A stretch of 64,000 nt of DNA from Dugong dugon. Taxonomy: Eukaryota; Chordata; Mammalia; Sirenia; Dugongidae. This document shows, one piece after another, positions 10,819-21,811 of this stretch. Both the position numbers and the translations under genes were made by a program. Positions within the stretch are counted from its first letter, which is position 1. The number at the start of each line of letters is the position of its first letter. A model generated the notes under the pieces. It saw only the letters and a list, made by a program, of their open reading frames with translations. It was not told the origin of the DNA and made no database searches. The stretch covers positions 27,670,001 to 27,734,000 of the forward strand of contig CM057465.1 of assembly GCA_030035585.1 (NCBI GenBank). Reading direction: 5' to 3'.

Positions 10819-11802
10819 GGGGGTCAAAATGGGCTAAGGAATGGATAGTATCATATGCCACTGTCTTTTCTTTTAGCACATTGCGAACTTGTGGATATAT
10901 TTAAAGGTCATCTTTATGTTGGATAAAATCAAACACAGATCCGATTGATTTTACATAATAGGCTATTTCAAAGTAATGAATTAGCTGAACTAATGCTTTC
11001 TCGCAAAATAAATAATTCCAAAATAAAATAGATCTTTATTCTCATGCTCTCCTCCTCCCTTCTCAATTAATTAGACTTTGTTGGTGAAAGGAAGAAATTC
11101 AGCATAAGCCTGATTATATCATGAATGTAAAATGAGCAGGGCAAATAATGGGTTCTATGCTCTTTCAAACAAGTTAAGTAAGTCCATAATAACCCACCAT
11201 TGTGTAAACACTATTTCACTATACTTGTAAAAGAAATATTGACTTACCTGTCAACTAAAATTATTCTGGCATGCTTCAACTGAGCTTATTAGTAATTCTT
11301 GTGGTGTACATGAATGTTTTTAGTTGCGGAGTTTTATCAAAGATTAAAGAATTAGGAAAACATCCGCTTAGCAAGCCCAGAAAGTATGCACACACCAGAC
11401 TGCACTTTACCAGAATCAGTTTTAGGTACTTGGCAATCTAAGAGTTTAAGAAGTAGAGAATGGTTTCCATCCTGGCATGAGATACTCCCATACACAGCAG
11501 CTTATTAACACGGAGAAACCTTCCACAATCATAAATAAAAACATCTCGTCCAAACAAAATAGTAAATGAATCTAACTTTAGCCTACTAACCTTACTATCA
11601 CGTGTAAGGATATTGCTGTTTTTCTCTGACATCTCACCAGCATGTATTACTGGATGTTGAGAGAAACCAGAAAATATGTATATTTTTTCCACTTTTCACA
11701 TAAAAAAAAAATCTTCCTCTGCTCCAACTGGTTCTACCGCTGTCCAAAAAGACTCCACTTTTCTTTACAAAAATATTTTAATTTCTTCCTCAATAAACTG
11801 CT
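10819..11802. other. Unique AT-rich flank
   Basis: No repeat recognised. The minus-strand open stretch at 11438-11692 shows no motif. Confidence 0.4.
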
Positions 11803-12966
11803 GATTTGTCATACTGTGGTGGCCTGCATGTTACTATAATGCTGGAAGCTATGCCATCTATATTTCAAATACCAGCAGGGTCATCCATTGTAGACAGATT
11901 TCAGTGGCACTTCTAGACTAAAACAAAGAAGAAAGGCCTGGCAATCTACTTCTGAAAATTAGCCAATGAAAACTTTATGGATCACAACAGAATATTGTCT
12001 GATATAGGGCTGGAAAATGAGTCCACTAAGTTGGAAGTCACCCAAAGTACACAGTGGCCACTACAATGGTAGCACAGAACCTGGCAACTTTTTGTTCTAT
12101 TGTACGTTTTGTTCTGTTGAGCAAATAATCTGAGAAGCTGAACTATAGGAAGAAGAACGTGGCATCAGGATTGGGGAAGGACTCATTAACAACCTGCGTT
12201 ATGCAGGTGACACAACCTTATTTGTGAAAGAGAAGAGGACTTGAAAAACTTACTGATAAAGATCAAAGACCACAGCCTTCAGTACGGATTATACCTCAAC
12301 ATAAAGAAAACAAAAATCCTCACAACTGGACCAATAAGCAACATCATGATAAACAGAAAAACACTGACGTTGTCAAGGATTTCATTTTACTTAGATCCAC
12401 GGTCAAAGCTGATGGATGCAAGAGTCAAGAAATCAAACAACATATTGCGTTGGATAAATCTGCTAAAAAAGACCTCTTTAAAGTGTCAGAAAAGCAAACA
12501 TGGCACTTGGAGCTAAGGCCCAAGCCACAGTATTTTCAATTGCCTCGTATGCATGAGAAAGCTGGACAATGAATAAGGAAGACCGAAGAATTGATGCTTT
12601 TGAGTTTTGTGTTGGGGAAGAATATTAAACATACCATGGAATTCCGGAAGAATGAACAGATCAGTCTTGGAAGAAGCACAGCTAGAATGCGCCTTAGAAG
12701 CGAGGGTGGTGAGACTTCATCTCAGGTACTTTGGACATATAATCAGGAGGGACCAGTCCCTGGAGAAGGATATTATGCTTGGTAAAGCAGTGGGTCTGCG
12801 AAAAAGAGGAAGACCCTCAACAAAAAGGACTCACACACTGGCTGCAACAATGAGCTCAAATATAGCAATGATTGTGAGGATGGCGAAGTATCTGGCAGTG
12901 TTTCCTTCTGTTGCACACAGGGTCTGCTATGAATCAGAACTGACTCTACTGGCATCTAACAACAAG
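11803..12966 (+). mobile_element. RTE LINE, internally deleted, ends 1.1 kb before the LGR5 start
   Basis: The 5' part (11803 to about 12060) matches the 5' region of the RTE at 48534 ('actgtggtggcctgcatg', 'atgctggaagctatgcca', 'aataccagcagggtca'). After a deletion it resumes near 12115 just before the RT active site. The frame around 12196 reads NLRYAGDTTL, so the YADD motif has become YAGD. The rest follows the RT C-terminal region ('gatcaaagaccacagccttcagta', 'gaagaccctcaacaaaaagga') to the 3' end 'ggcatctaacaac'. Stops and frameshifts break it (pieces at 12241-12516 and 12607-12800). It is a dead, promoter-proximal lineage-specific insertion. Confidence 0.88.
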
Positions 12967-13549
12967 CATTTTCATCTGGTGCTCCTCAGCGGTCCCCAGA
13001 GCCTGTGCCTCACACCTGGGAGGGACTGCGCTTATTTCTGAGAACTCTGGAAGGGACACTTAGGCCAAAAAAAAAGCCCCAGGACAAAAGTAAAAAGCTG
13101 TCTATCTGGCATCTCTCTACTAAAGGTGATTCGTATGGGATCCCAAAACACTTTCAAAAAAGAATTATTTAGACTTCCCCATCCCGGATGGGTTAAGAAG
13201 GCAGCATAGGAGAGCTCCCTCAGGAGCTGTATTTATTTAGCAATTAGCCCAGCACTTTGATTTCAGAGCAAAAGCGAGCCAGACAGTGCAGCATGAGGTA
13301 AGGATCAAAAAGGCCACCCATCGTTTGCCGGAGGACGCCTGCCTCCTTACTCTGATAATGTAACCATTTTTCTGGACTAGATTTTAGTTTTTGTTTGTTT
13401 TTAGCACGCGATGTATTCCATCCATTAGTTGCAGCGGGCTTGGAGGAGGCTTGCAGCCTTCTTCGGTTTCTGCCACATCTGTGTCCCTCTGAAGCGGGTC
13501 CCTCCCGGCTACCAGCTCTAAGTCACCAGGACCCCAGAAGGGAACGAGG
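12967..13549. other. Unique LGR5-proximal upstream sequence
   Basis: No interspersed repeat is recognised between the RTE fragment and the CpG-rich core. GC content rises steadily from about 13400. This is the most likely place for proximal regulatory elements; apart from one TCF-like motif I cannot assign any. Confidence 0.5.
13255..13261 (-). promoter_or_regulatory. TCF/LEF-type motif upstream of LGR5
   Basis: CTTTGAT is the reverse complement of the WWCAAAG core bound by TCF/LEF. LGR5 is an established Wnt target, which makes it plausible, but a 7-mer of this kind occurs about every 2 kb by chance. Confidence 0.25.
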
Positions 13550-13729
13550 TACCCCTGCCCCGCGCGCGACGCTGAGGGCTGGAATCTGCCCACGGAGGCG
13601 CAGCCCTAGGACTCGCCAGCCCCTCGCGCTGCCTGCGGCCTGACTGCCCTGGACTTTGGGAAAGGAGGGAGGGGACGGGAGGGGGGAAAGTGGGGCCGAG
13701 CTGGGGGTGCCTGGGAAGCTGGGCTGCGC

Positions 13730-13737
13730 TGACGTCA
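13730..13737. promoter_or_regulatory. Full palindromic CRE (CREB/ATF site)
   Basis: TGACGTCA is a perfect cAMP-response element, 27 bases upstream of the TATA-like stretch and inside the CpG-rich region, which is a typical position for a functional CRE. Occupancy is inference. Confidence 0.6.
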
Positions 13738-13764
13738 CTGGGCGCGCAATTCAGGCTGGAGCGC

Positions 13765-13774
13765 TTTAAAAAAA
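13765..13774 (+). promoter_or_regulatory. LGR5: TATA-like element of the LGR5 core promoter
   Basis: TTTAAAAAAA stands out in GC-rich sequence about 310 bases upstream of the start codon. A TATA role would place transcription start near 13793-13805, giving a 5'UTR of roughly 280 bases. The start site itself cannot be read from sequence. Confidence 0.5.
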
Positions 13775-13791
13775 CAAGCGTGCTAGCTGAG

Positions 13792-13974
13792 ATGCTGCTC
13801 CAGACAGCGCAGGCCGCCTGCAGCAGTAACTCGCACCGCCACTACCGTGACTGCTGGAAGGGCTGGTCCAGAGGCCTGCGCAGCGACGGCGGGCACCGCC
13901 GGGACTTGCGGTCCTTCTCCGCGCCCACACCGGGGGACAGGAACGCAGCGTCCCGCGCTTTAAGCTCCAGCTAA
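13792..13974 (+). other. Possible upstream ORF in the LGR5 5'UTR (60 codons plus stop)
   Basis: An ATG at 13792 opens 60 codons and stops at TAA 13972-13974, about 100 bases before the LGR5 start and in the same reading phase. No other ATG lies between them. The context (GAGATGC) is weak to moderate. Whether it is in the mRNA depends on the exact start site, which a TATA at 13765 would place almost on this ATG. The encoded peptide resembles nothing I know. If transcribed it could lower LGR5 translation. Confidence 0.3.
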
Positions 13975-14076
13975 GCTGCAAAAGCCTGCGGAGCGGCGCC
14001 AGGCGTGCCACGGTCTGCAGCAGCCCGCGCTCTGCCCTCCGCCCGCGTCCGGCTCGCGCGCCCCTGCCCGGGCACC

Positions 14077-14288
14077 ATGGACACCTCCCGGGTCTGCGTG
14101 CTCCTGTCCTTGCCCATTCTGCTGCAGCTGGTGGCCGGGGGCGGCTCGCTGAGGCCAGGCGGACCGCTGCGGGGGTGCCCGGCGCACTGTCAGTGCGAGC
14201 CCGACGGCAGGATGCTGCTCAGGGTGGACTGCTCCGACCTGGGGCTCTCCGAGCTGCCCTCCAACCTCAGCGTCTTCACCTCCTACCT
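14077..14288 (+). CDS. LGR5: LGR5 coding exon 1 (signal peptide and LRR N-terminal cap)
   Basis: The frame encodes 70 residues plus two bases of codon 71, from MDTSRVCVLLSLPILLQL to SNLSVFTSYL. It is clearly the start of LGR5, the leucine-rich-repeat GPCR that binds R-spondins and raises Wnt signalling at the plasma membrane of stem cells. Residues 1 to about 21 form a hydrophobic signal peptide. Residues 34-52 hold the LRRNT cysteine cluster (Cys34, 38, 40, 52). N63-L-S is an N-glycosylation sequon. The remembered human protein is nearly identical from residue 38 onward and differs mainly in the signal peptide and residues 19-36. The start codon has a strong context (ACCATGG). The exon ends at TAC-CT before a consensus donor, so codon 71 (Leu) is split, as in human. 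The full protein is about 907 residues; LRRs, the seven-helix domain and the tail are outside this window. Homologues LGR4 and LGR6 begin differently, so LGR5 is a firm call. Confidence 0.97.
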
Positions 14289-14296
14289 GTAAGTGC
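14289..14296 (+). other. LGR5: Splice donor of LGR5 exon 1
   Basis: GTAAGTGC follows the phase-2 end of the exon and is close to the consensus donor. Reading through it in frame gives unrelated sequence, so the conserved protein match stops exactly here. Intron 1 appears to run to the window end: no match to the expected next LRR segment (beginning DLSMNNISQ in human) was found by eye. Confidence 0.95.
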
Positions 14297-14837
14297 GCTC
14301 CCACTCCACTCCCGAAGGGAGGCTGAGAAAGGAAGGGGAAGCTGGCCGAAGACAAGGCAGGGGCTCCTCGGCGCCCTCCAGCTCTGGAGCGGGCGGGCGA
14401 GTTTGAAAAGGGCATCTTGGCCAGACCTGCGTGGGCCGCAGGGAAATGCACGTGTCTCTGAGGAGAGCGCGTCCGCACTTTCCGGGCAAAGCATAGAAGC
14501 AGCTTCAAGTGCAACACACCCCCACCCCCCACCCCCAAGCGCTGTTGCGGGGCGACTTCCCTGCCCAGCCCTAGGCACGCCGCAGGGTAAATTCCTCCTC
14601 GTTGTAGATATTTGGGTACAGACTCTGCACTGTCCGCAGAGTGGGCATTCGTGCCCCTGGAACTTGGAACTCAAGGTCTGGGCGCCCGGCCGGTCCTCAG
14701 CTCAACCTCTCCTGGGCATCCAACCCGGATCCAGGAGAAGACGTGCTGTCAAGAGTTTGCCCAAAGCAGAACCCCAACTTGCCCAACTCAAAAGGGATTT
14801 AACTCTGCATCCCTTCCACTGCTGAGTGATGTAACTT

Positions 14838-14914
14838 TTTCTCTTCTTTTTCTTCCTTCCTTTCTTCCTTCCTCCCTCCCTCCATTCCTCTCTTCCTTTT
14901 TTTCTTTCTTTTAA
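14838..14914 (+). repeat. Pyrimidine-rich simple repeat, (TTCC)n-like
   Basis: A nearly pure C/T tract of ttcc and ctcc units sits about 550 bases inside intron 1. It is a slippage-prone simple repeat, and the minus-strand ORF across it (14702-15109) is a by-product. Confidence 0.85.
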
Positions 14915-14996
14915 CGAAGTGATTAAAATGTGGCAACCACAAACCCCTGTTAGAACTGCCAGAACGTTATCTTTACCTTTGGCTGCCCGAGCCGCC

Positions 14997-15003
14997 CTTT
15001 GAA
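14997..15003 (-). promoter_or_regulatory. TCF/LEF-type motif at the start of intron 1
   Basis: CTTTGAA matches the TCF core on the minus strand and lies in the downstream shoulder of the CpG-rich region. Motif evidence only. Confidence 0.2.
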
Positions 15004-15119
15004 GTGCCCGCGGCCGCGGTGTAATCTTTAACCATCTCCTCCTCCCGGGGAGGAAAAGGGAAGTGGGTTGACGGCGGCGGGGCGGGTAAACAGCGGCGCA
15101 GACATCCAAGGGGCAACCT

Positions 15120-15720
15120 GAAGCTTACTGTCTTCCCTCAGTGATCCCCCATCCCCACCCCTTCTCCCCCTACCCTCACCGCAACTTCCAAAAATCTAAC
15201 CGCGGAGATGAGGCAGCGGCTCGTTTCATAATTTGGTTTCTGGAAAACCCAGGCCCGGAGGGTAACAGGTGGTTGGGCAGATGAGGCGGCCGGGGAGGAA
15301 CTAGCTTCTCAGGGACTAAAATGACTACCCCTCTTGGAGAATCTGGGGCTCGTTTCCTTCGGGACGAGAGACCGGGATCGGTGACACCGTGGGAAACTGG
15401 AGCTCACGACCACAAGGTGACACGTTTGCATTTTAATTCGAGGCGCTGCAGTGAGCCCACCCCAAACCGATGCAATCCCAGTTTCGGCTTCTCTGATTTA
15501 CCTTGGCAGGAACAAGTTGGGATGTTTATGAACTCGTTCGTTCTTTCCTCTGCTGAGTTGTTTTCTAGAGGGAAGAAACATGAAGAGGCTTGCGCAACGT
15601 TTTGCACTAGGTAGTGATTCTTTTTCTGGAGGAGGAGGGAAATTTTTTTTTTTTTTTTTAACTTTCTCTAAATTGCTGTTAAAGAGAGGGACCATCCTGT
15701 TGCATTTGAGTTAATATTAT
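15120..15720. other. Start of intron 1, CpG shore
   Basis: Moderately GC-rich to 15420, then falling, with T runs near 15635-15660. Open stretches here have no recognisable motif. Promoter-proximal regulatory content is possible but not shown. Confidence 0.4.
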
Positions 15721-15726
15721 TTTGAC

Positions 15727-15749
15727 TTTTTTTTTTTTTTTTTTTTTTA
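15727..15749 (+). repeat. Poly(T) tract
   Basis: A run of more than 20 T residues in intron 1, not attached to any recognised element. Confidence 0.8.
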
Positions 15750-15750
15750 C

Positions 15751-18700
15751 CTTGAAAGAGTTATGAAATTACCAGTTTTCCCCACAAAGTTTCTCTACAG
15801 TCGGGCGCATTACATGTGGTAGTGATATTTTTACAGTGATGAAAATCTGCTCTCCTAAATGATCATTCTCACAGAATTCACATTTCCTTCTCCTGAACAG
15901 CTGTCTTTGCTATAAAGTGAAACTCACTGCCAACCTTTCTGACTGAACTGCTAAAATCAGTGTTTCAAGGATCAAGTATTCTAGACAGTAATTTCTTAGA
16001 CCAGTTTGGCAATTTCACTTAAGAGCATACAACTATTCTTTCCCATCACTGTGAAGAAATTTGATTATGTCCAAGGGAGAGGTGTAGTCCTCCAAACACT
16101 TACCTACAATTTAAATCGTCCACTTTACAGTTATTAAACATGTTTAAGAATACAGCAAATACATTTATGAATAGTGTCAGGCTATTTTGTTTTTTTGTTC
16201 TTCCTGTTACTTCAAAGTGAAAGCATTTGTTTAGGCTTCTGTTACTAAAAGTTGGCATGAAATGCTGCTTTACACCATTTCCCACATACCTCAAATGCAT
16301 TTGACTGTGTCTTCCATGTGCTCAGAACATCTTAACCACCACGTTCCCTGTTTCTTGTATCTATTACGACAGATAACCCCTTAGAGGTAAGGTACCATTA
16401 ATACGTTGCCATGTATTTCTTCTGCTATTTGATGACAGCCTGTACCCTGGTCTAAGGGGAAATTCCCAGTGCCCTATAAAATATTCAATTCAGAGTGTCT
16501 GTGAAGTGACACAGTGAATACTGAAGAACTTGCTTCTAAAGGTTAATGGTTGATGTTTCAGGGAATATGAGTGCTGAATGCAGAAGCCAGTCCTGAGGAA
16601 AATAACTAGCCTGGTGCTCTTCCTAATGTGTACTTTCGGAACTTGGTCTCCTTGTAGAGTATAAAATGCCAGGGGCCTTGGAATGCCCTTTCTTTGTTGG
16701 TTAAGATTGTGTGTTTTTTGGTTTTGTTGTTTGTCTTTTTTTCTTTACAATCATGGGAACAGACTTTAAGGGTCAATGATGCCCTCTTTTGGTTACACCT
16801 AGTATTATCTGCCCCTTTTTGCCTTCACTTGTACAATCATAACTCAAAAGAGAAATTGGGTTTACTCATACTCAAATGAGCCTGTGCTGTACTGCTCTTT
16901 TTCTTTTAATGAATAACTTCCCTTTGCTTTTAAAATGGAACACTAATTTACACTCCGCTGGTGCCCAGTGTCACCTTTGATGTGAAAGTTCAAGTATGCA
17001 AAGACTGATGTGGGTGAAGGGCCAGGACTTCTATCTTTTATTATTTGTGGTAGGTTATCACCACTTATTTAATTCAAAGTGTTATCTCCTAATCTTCCTC
17101 CCCTCAAAAAAGAACAAGATTTCATTTTCTTCAAACAGATTGACCATGGCAAGTTCCAGCTGTACATATCTGGCAAATGGATTTCCTATTATCTGATAGC
17201 TGGCTAGTCAGACTTGTAGGTAAAGAAAGTTTCCTAGATCACTTCATAGAAGGCAAGAGCTATTTATGTGCAGTTTTATAATCTTTCTTCCCCAGAAAAG
17301 CTAAATCTCAAGCCAGTCCAAACATTAATATTAACTCTCTTTTCTTGCTGAACTGCATTCCCCAATAGATCTGTGATTGGACCATTGACCATGGGTGGCA
17401 GAAACACTGGAGAAATCTCTCTCTCTCTCTCGGTCTTCTAGTGGTTATAAACTCAGGTTTTACTAACAGGGGCTAATAAAATTCACTCAGTAGAAAATCG
17501 GGAGCAAGCCAAGATTGATGTATAAAAGCAGACAATAATTGGTTACAACATTTGTTACATTTCAATCTATCAGTAGTGATCTTTCAGAAAGAATGTAGTT
17601 CTAGCATTTAATCTTATTATAGGTAAGCTATTCTAATTTGTGAAACATGGACATGCTAATAGGGGCTTAAAAGTAACTTAGATGTGTCTTTCATGTAGAT
17701 AGTGTGTCATCCAGGTTGAAAACTAAACCCTAATGAACATGCTAAATAGTAAATACACTTTTCTTTATTGACCCATAACAACTATTTTATTTTAAATGAA
17801 AACTGTGTTTTTCCCTGCTGTCGCTTAGAGACGTAGACATCTTACTCTCAGGCAAACTTCCGTGGTATGAACTGAGGGAACTGGGAAAAAGGTTTTTTCT
17901 CTGTGTGTTTTTTGTTTTTTTTTTAATGTAGTTCGATTACTTTTCCATTTATAACTTTGTACAAATAATTAATGTTACTCAAAATTAATAAAACTGATGG
18001 TAATAAGAAATAATCAAAAACCTCAATTAGTTAAATTTAGTATGGCCCTGGTATTATACAAGTTCAAGATTAAAGAACATTTTTAGAATCTTTTCTGGAT
18101 ATGATTTGATATATTTCTGCTTCCTGCCAAGCAAAGAAAAGTATTTTAAGTAAAAGAAAATGATTCTACTTTCAGAATGTTTACAAAAGTCTTAACTATT
18201 ATAATAGTCTTAAAATTTAGATCAGTTGCAAAATTTATACAATTTTTTCTACAACCTACTTTTAAACCTTGTTTAAAATATAATGATGCTGGTGACTTTC
18301 CTGGATTTTAATGAAATAACTTTATTTTTCTCCAGGTTTTTTTCAGTAGTGTTTTTGTTATGGGGACAATTATTGAGACCAATTGACTAAATTAGCCTGA
18401 ATGATTTTTTTTAATATTTTTTTTAAAATTAAAAAGTAGTAAGTTCTGATTCAAACAGTTGTTTGACATAAATTTATAATAAATATGAAAATAGATACTT
18501 CATACAAATATACTTTACTGAATATGTTTAACATGTGCTGGAAGAGCTTTGTGATGAGGATGAATTTTTACATATAATACACATGGTCTTCTTCAACCAA
18601 CCAGCTTTTTCTTTCCTTGTACATTTTCTTCAAAGTAAAGGAGTTCTGGTGAAGCAACAAAGGGTAGCAATCACAAGTGAGTTAGGAGATTAGAATCAGG

Positions 18701-20039
18701 GAATAACCTTTGTAATTAAATAAAATATATTGATACTGGAACCATGCACATTTAGATATATTTACAGAAGTTCAGAAATCCAGAAAGAGGTCTATGACTT
18801 CTCATAGATAAATTATGTATTTGAAATATTTCATTGTTTTTAATTTCCAGAACATCTAACTGTCAAGAAATAATATCTGAGTAAGCAATTAATCCAATAA
18901 AGCTATCATAACATTAAAGAAGTTATAGGATATTTACAGTTTTATAACTAATACCTGATTTCTACTTACCTTAGTAAAACATTTCTTAATATTTCTTCTA
19001 TCAAATAGTACATTTAAGTTATTTTAGCTATAAACTTAAGAATATTTCCAATTAATCCAAATCATATGTGATCAGTAGAAATGAAAAGCAATAATGGTAA
19101 ATTCTGCCTTGAACAATTTTGTGGAGTAAATTGTTTTGGTTTTGTTCAGTTATTTATATAAATTTAGAGTAATGCTAAATGTCACATTACCTTATGAACA
19201 TCCTTCAAGTAGGTACTATGTTAAACTGAACTCTGCATGAGAAGGCAAATTCTTCCCTATGAGATTCAACATCCTCATTCCAGTTGCAATGTTTTCATTC
19301 CAAGAGGCTCATTCTGTAGTAATGAGTCAGACTAGCATTAAAGTCACAACTGATATATTACATACCAAACAAAACTAGCTGATTATCTAGCCCTATTCCT
19401 ATCTTAGTAGAATTTCATTTGTTGAATCTGCCCATGAGTTTCAACCCACTACAACTCTTTTTTTCCCAGGCCTGTCAGCTTCCATCCACATTTTATTCAC
19501 CCATTATGGAAGTCAACTACGTGCTCAGTTTCACCTGGGGAACTCCATTACCTCTGAGAAGAGGAGATATTTCATAGGCCGTACTGTGGGATTTTTTGTA
19601 AAAATTCTCATGATTCAAAATTAATTTTGTTCTCCGTAGCTTGCATGGTGGGAAGCAGGCTCACCCTTGAAATCTGTGGCATTTTCTCCCACCTCTTCTA
19701 GTTAATTTTGTTACATTGATTGAGCCCAATGAGAATGCCTTACTTGAAACTGGTAAGTAGAAGAACATTAGTCATTTGATTTTTCAAGAAATGAAGTAGC
19801 ATTATCTAGTGGTAATACTAAAAGATTACTCACAGGATGTTAATATTAGTAAGAGAACAGTTTAAAACATGCTTCATAAGCAGGAGACCTTTCTAATATC
19901 TTCATGTATTACTCCTATTCTCAATATTTAATTCTGGACTTGGAGAAACTAAAATGTACTTTGAGAGTTTGCAAAGGAACCCACCCATGACCATGAAACC
20001 ATCTTCCCTGAAGTCAGATGGAATAGCACTGCAGGTTGT
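15751..20039. other. Long repeat-poor intronic stretch
   Basis: Over 4 kb with no recognised young repeat, only AT-rich intron sequence, T runs and a short (CT)n at 17418-17432. No exon, RNA gene or repeat family is assigned. Low repeat density near a developmental gene's first exon can reflect regulatory constraint, which is inference only. Confidence 0.4.
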
Positions 20040-20190
20040 AAGATGGGCTCTCTTTGCTTCAAGGTTTACCCTCCTCACTAGGCTGTGCGCTCTTCCAGGG
20101 TAGAGAGTGTTCTAGTTTATATCCCAAGTATCCACACCAGTACCTGACACTTAAGGGATGTTCAGTAAGTATTTGTAATGATGAATTAAA
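20040..20190 (+). repeat. L2 3' end fragment
   Basis: 'ctcttccagggtagagagtg', 'ccagtacctgacacttaagggatgttcagtaagtatttg' follows the L2 3' end. Confidence 0.65.
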
Positions 20191-20444
20191 CAGAATTGCC
20201 TGACCCAGCACTGAAATCCCAGTGGCTGAAAAGTCAGAGAAAGACAGATGAGAACTACTAGTCTACAAGTAACAGAGCAACTCAAGGCTACTGGTATCCC
20301 ATAGCTAAGACCCAGACGCATTTGAAATACACTTGAATTGTGTTCAGGTTAAATGATGTGATGAGTTGTTTGTTTTAACAAATGCACCAGACTTTATGTA
20401 TCCAACTTACTTTATTATTTTAATAACAACATTAATAATAATAA

Positions 20445-20575
20445 CAGCTGACATTTCTATTATGCTTGCTGTGTGCCAGGAACAATGCTAATTAAGAAGT
20501 TTGTTCAGTCATATACCCACAACAACTTCTCACGCAGATACTACTATCATCCCTAACTTGGGGACCTGTAAGCTT
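20445..20575 (-). repeat. MIR fragment
   Basis: Reverse MIR 3' half: 'tgctgtgtgccaggaacaatgctaa', 'cacaacaacttctcacgcagatactactatcatccc'. Confidence 0.65.
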
Positions 20576-20892
20576 ATTCCAAAGATATTTCCATTACTAA
20601 AAATATGTTTGGACCTCTTTGAAGTTATCTTCAGGGCCAGTTAACTAGCAACACAAGAAAACCAGCCTTCTAATTTATAGTTATGCCTCATAAGAATTGT
20701 AATTGGTGCTGAATTATTTAAGCACATTTTTCTTTTCAGGAACATAATTTATGGAGCTCCAATACCAGAAATAATTCTTCAGAGAATTCTGGAGTGGAAT
20801 AAAGTTTTAATTTTCAATAAAAGAAGCATTATGTTATATAGTTTAAGGGCAATATTTTGAGTTTAAAAGTTTTTTATGGGTTGAGGAGTTAG

Positions 20893-20992
20893 TAGATGTT
20901 GTTAGGTGCCATTGAGTCAGTTCCAACTCATAGTGACCCTGTGTGCAACAGAACAAAACACTGCCTGGTCCTGTGCCATCCTCACCTTTCCT
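20893..20992 (-). mobile_element. RTE 3' end fragment (about 100 bases)
   Basis: Reverse of the RTE terminus: 'gatgttgttaggtgccattgagtcagttccaactcatagtgaccctgtgtgcaacagaacaaaacactgcctggtcctg'. Only the 3' tip is present. Confidence 0.8.
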
Positions 20993-21811
20993 GAATTATT
21001 TAATTCTTTCAGTTCTCTAATTCATTTGCTGCTGTAAATCTGTTACATGTTAATCATTCTATTGTATTACAAAGTCAACATGAAAAACCAATAGGCAACC
21101 AATTAATGATAAATTAATAATCAGTATAAACAGCCCCTTATCAAGTGAGAACTGATGTTTAGAAGCTTCAGGATGCCTTGAAATACAGTCTAAAATCTCT
21201 TAAAGCAATGCTCTCACATTTTAGTTTTTCATTAACGTAACACTAATAATTTAAAAGTATTGAGCAATTTCTAATTTTCAAGTGTCTCATTTTTTATATC
21301 TGCATATTTTTTTCATACTCATTTTATCCTTCTTGCCTTCAGAAAATGTTTTGCTTTCTCTTCGAGCAAGGGTTGTGGTGGCCAAGGAGGAGGAAAGCTA
21401 TGTCAGGAACATACTAACGCACACAAACACACAAAGAAGAAACAATTCCCTTTGTACCACTGACTCAGTGGAAATGATACGTACTTTGGCAGGGCATGGC
21501 AGTGGAGAGTCAACCCTTTCAAGGAGAGAGACTGAGGAGCTGACTGTGTGAAGGCACCCTGGGTTTGGTTTAGAAGCTGAAATGCAGAAGACAATCATCC
21601 TGGCAGAGGGAGCCCAGCTCCAGCTGAGAACGCATGCTCTGAGCTGACCTTCCTCATCAGCCTGCCGGCCCAGATTAAGCTTTCTTCAAGTGGTCCCTTG
21701 TTAGTCCAGGGTTTTCCCCAGTGTTGCTCATCTTTCACAACTGGAAGCCAACTGTTTCAACTGTTACTCAACTTCGCAGCCAAATTCTTTTATTTCCTCC
21801 TTCCACTCCTT
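20993..21811. other. Intronic sequence, nothing recognised
   Basis: AT-rich to 21350, then more balanced. Open stretches at 21282-21551 and on the opposite strand have no motif. Confidence 0.4.

Larger units (their letters stand above)
13550..15110. promoter_or_regulatory. LGR5: CpG-rich promoter region of LGR5
   Basis: GC content and CpG frequency rise sharply against the AT-rich surroundings, with runs such as cgcgcgcgac near 13560, the exon itself, and gcccgcggccgcgg near 15006. It spans the predicted core promoter, 5'UTR, exon 1 and the start of intron 1, as is usual for CpG-island promoters of developmental genes. Boundaries are by eye; a second CpG-rich shoulder continues weakly to about 15.4 kb. 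Confidence 0.85.

Noticed and set aside
13960-14538. 192-codon open frame antisense to LGR5 exon 1
   Set aside because: GC-rich antisense shadow. It has no start context, no known domain, and the sense strand fully explains the conservation.
14175-14825. 216-codon frame overlapping the exon and entering the intron
   Set aside because: Out of frame with the conserved protein and crosses a consensus splice donor.
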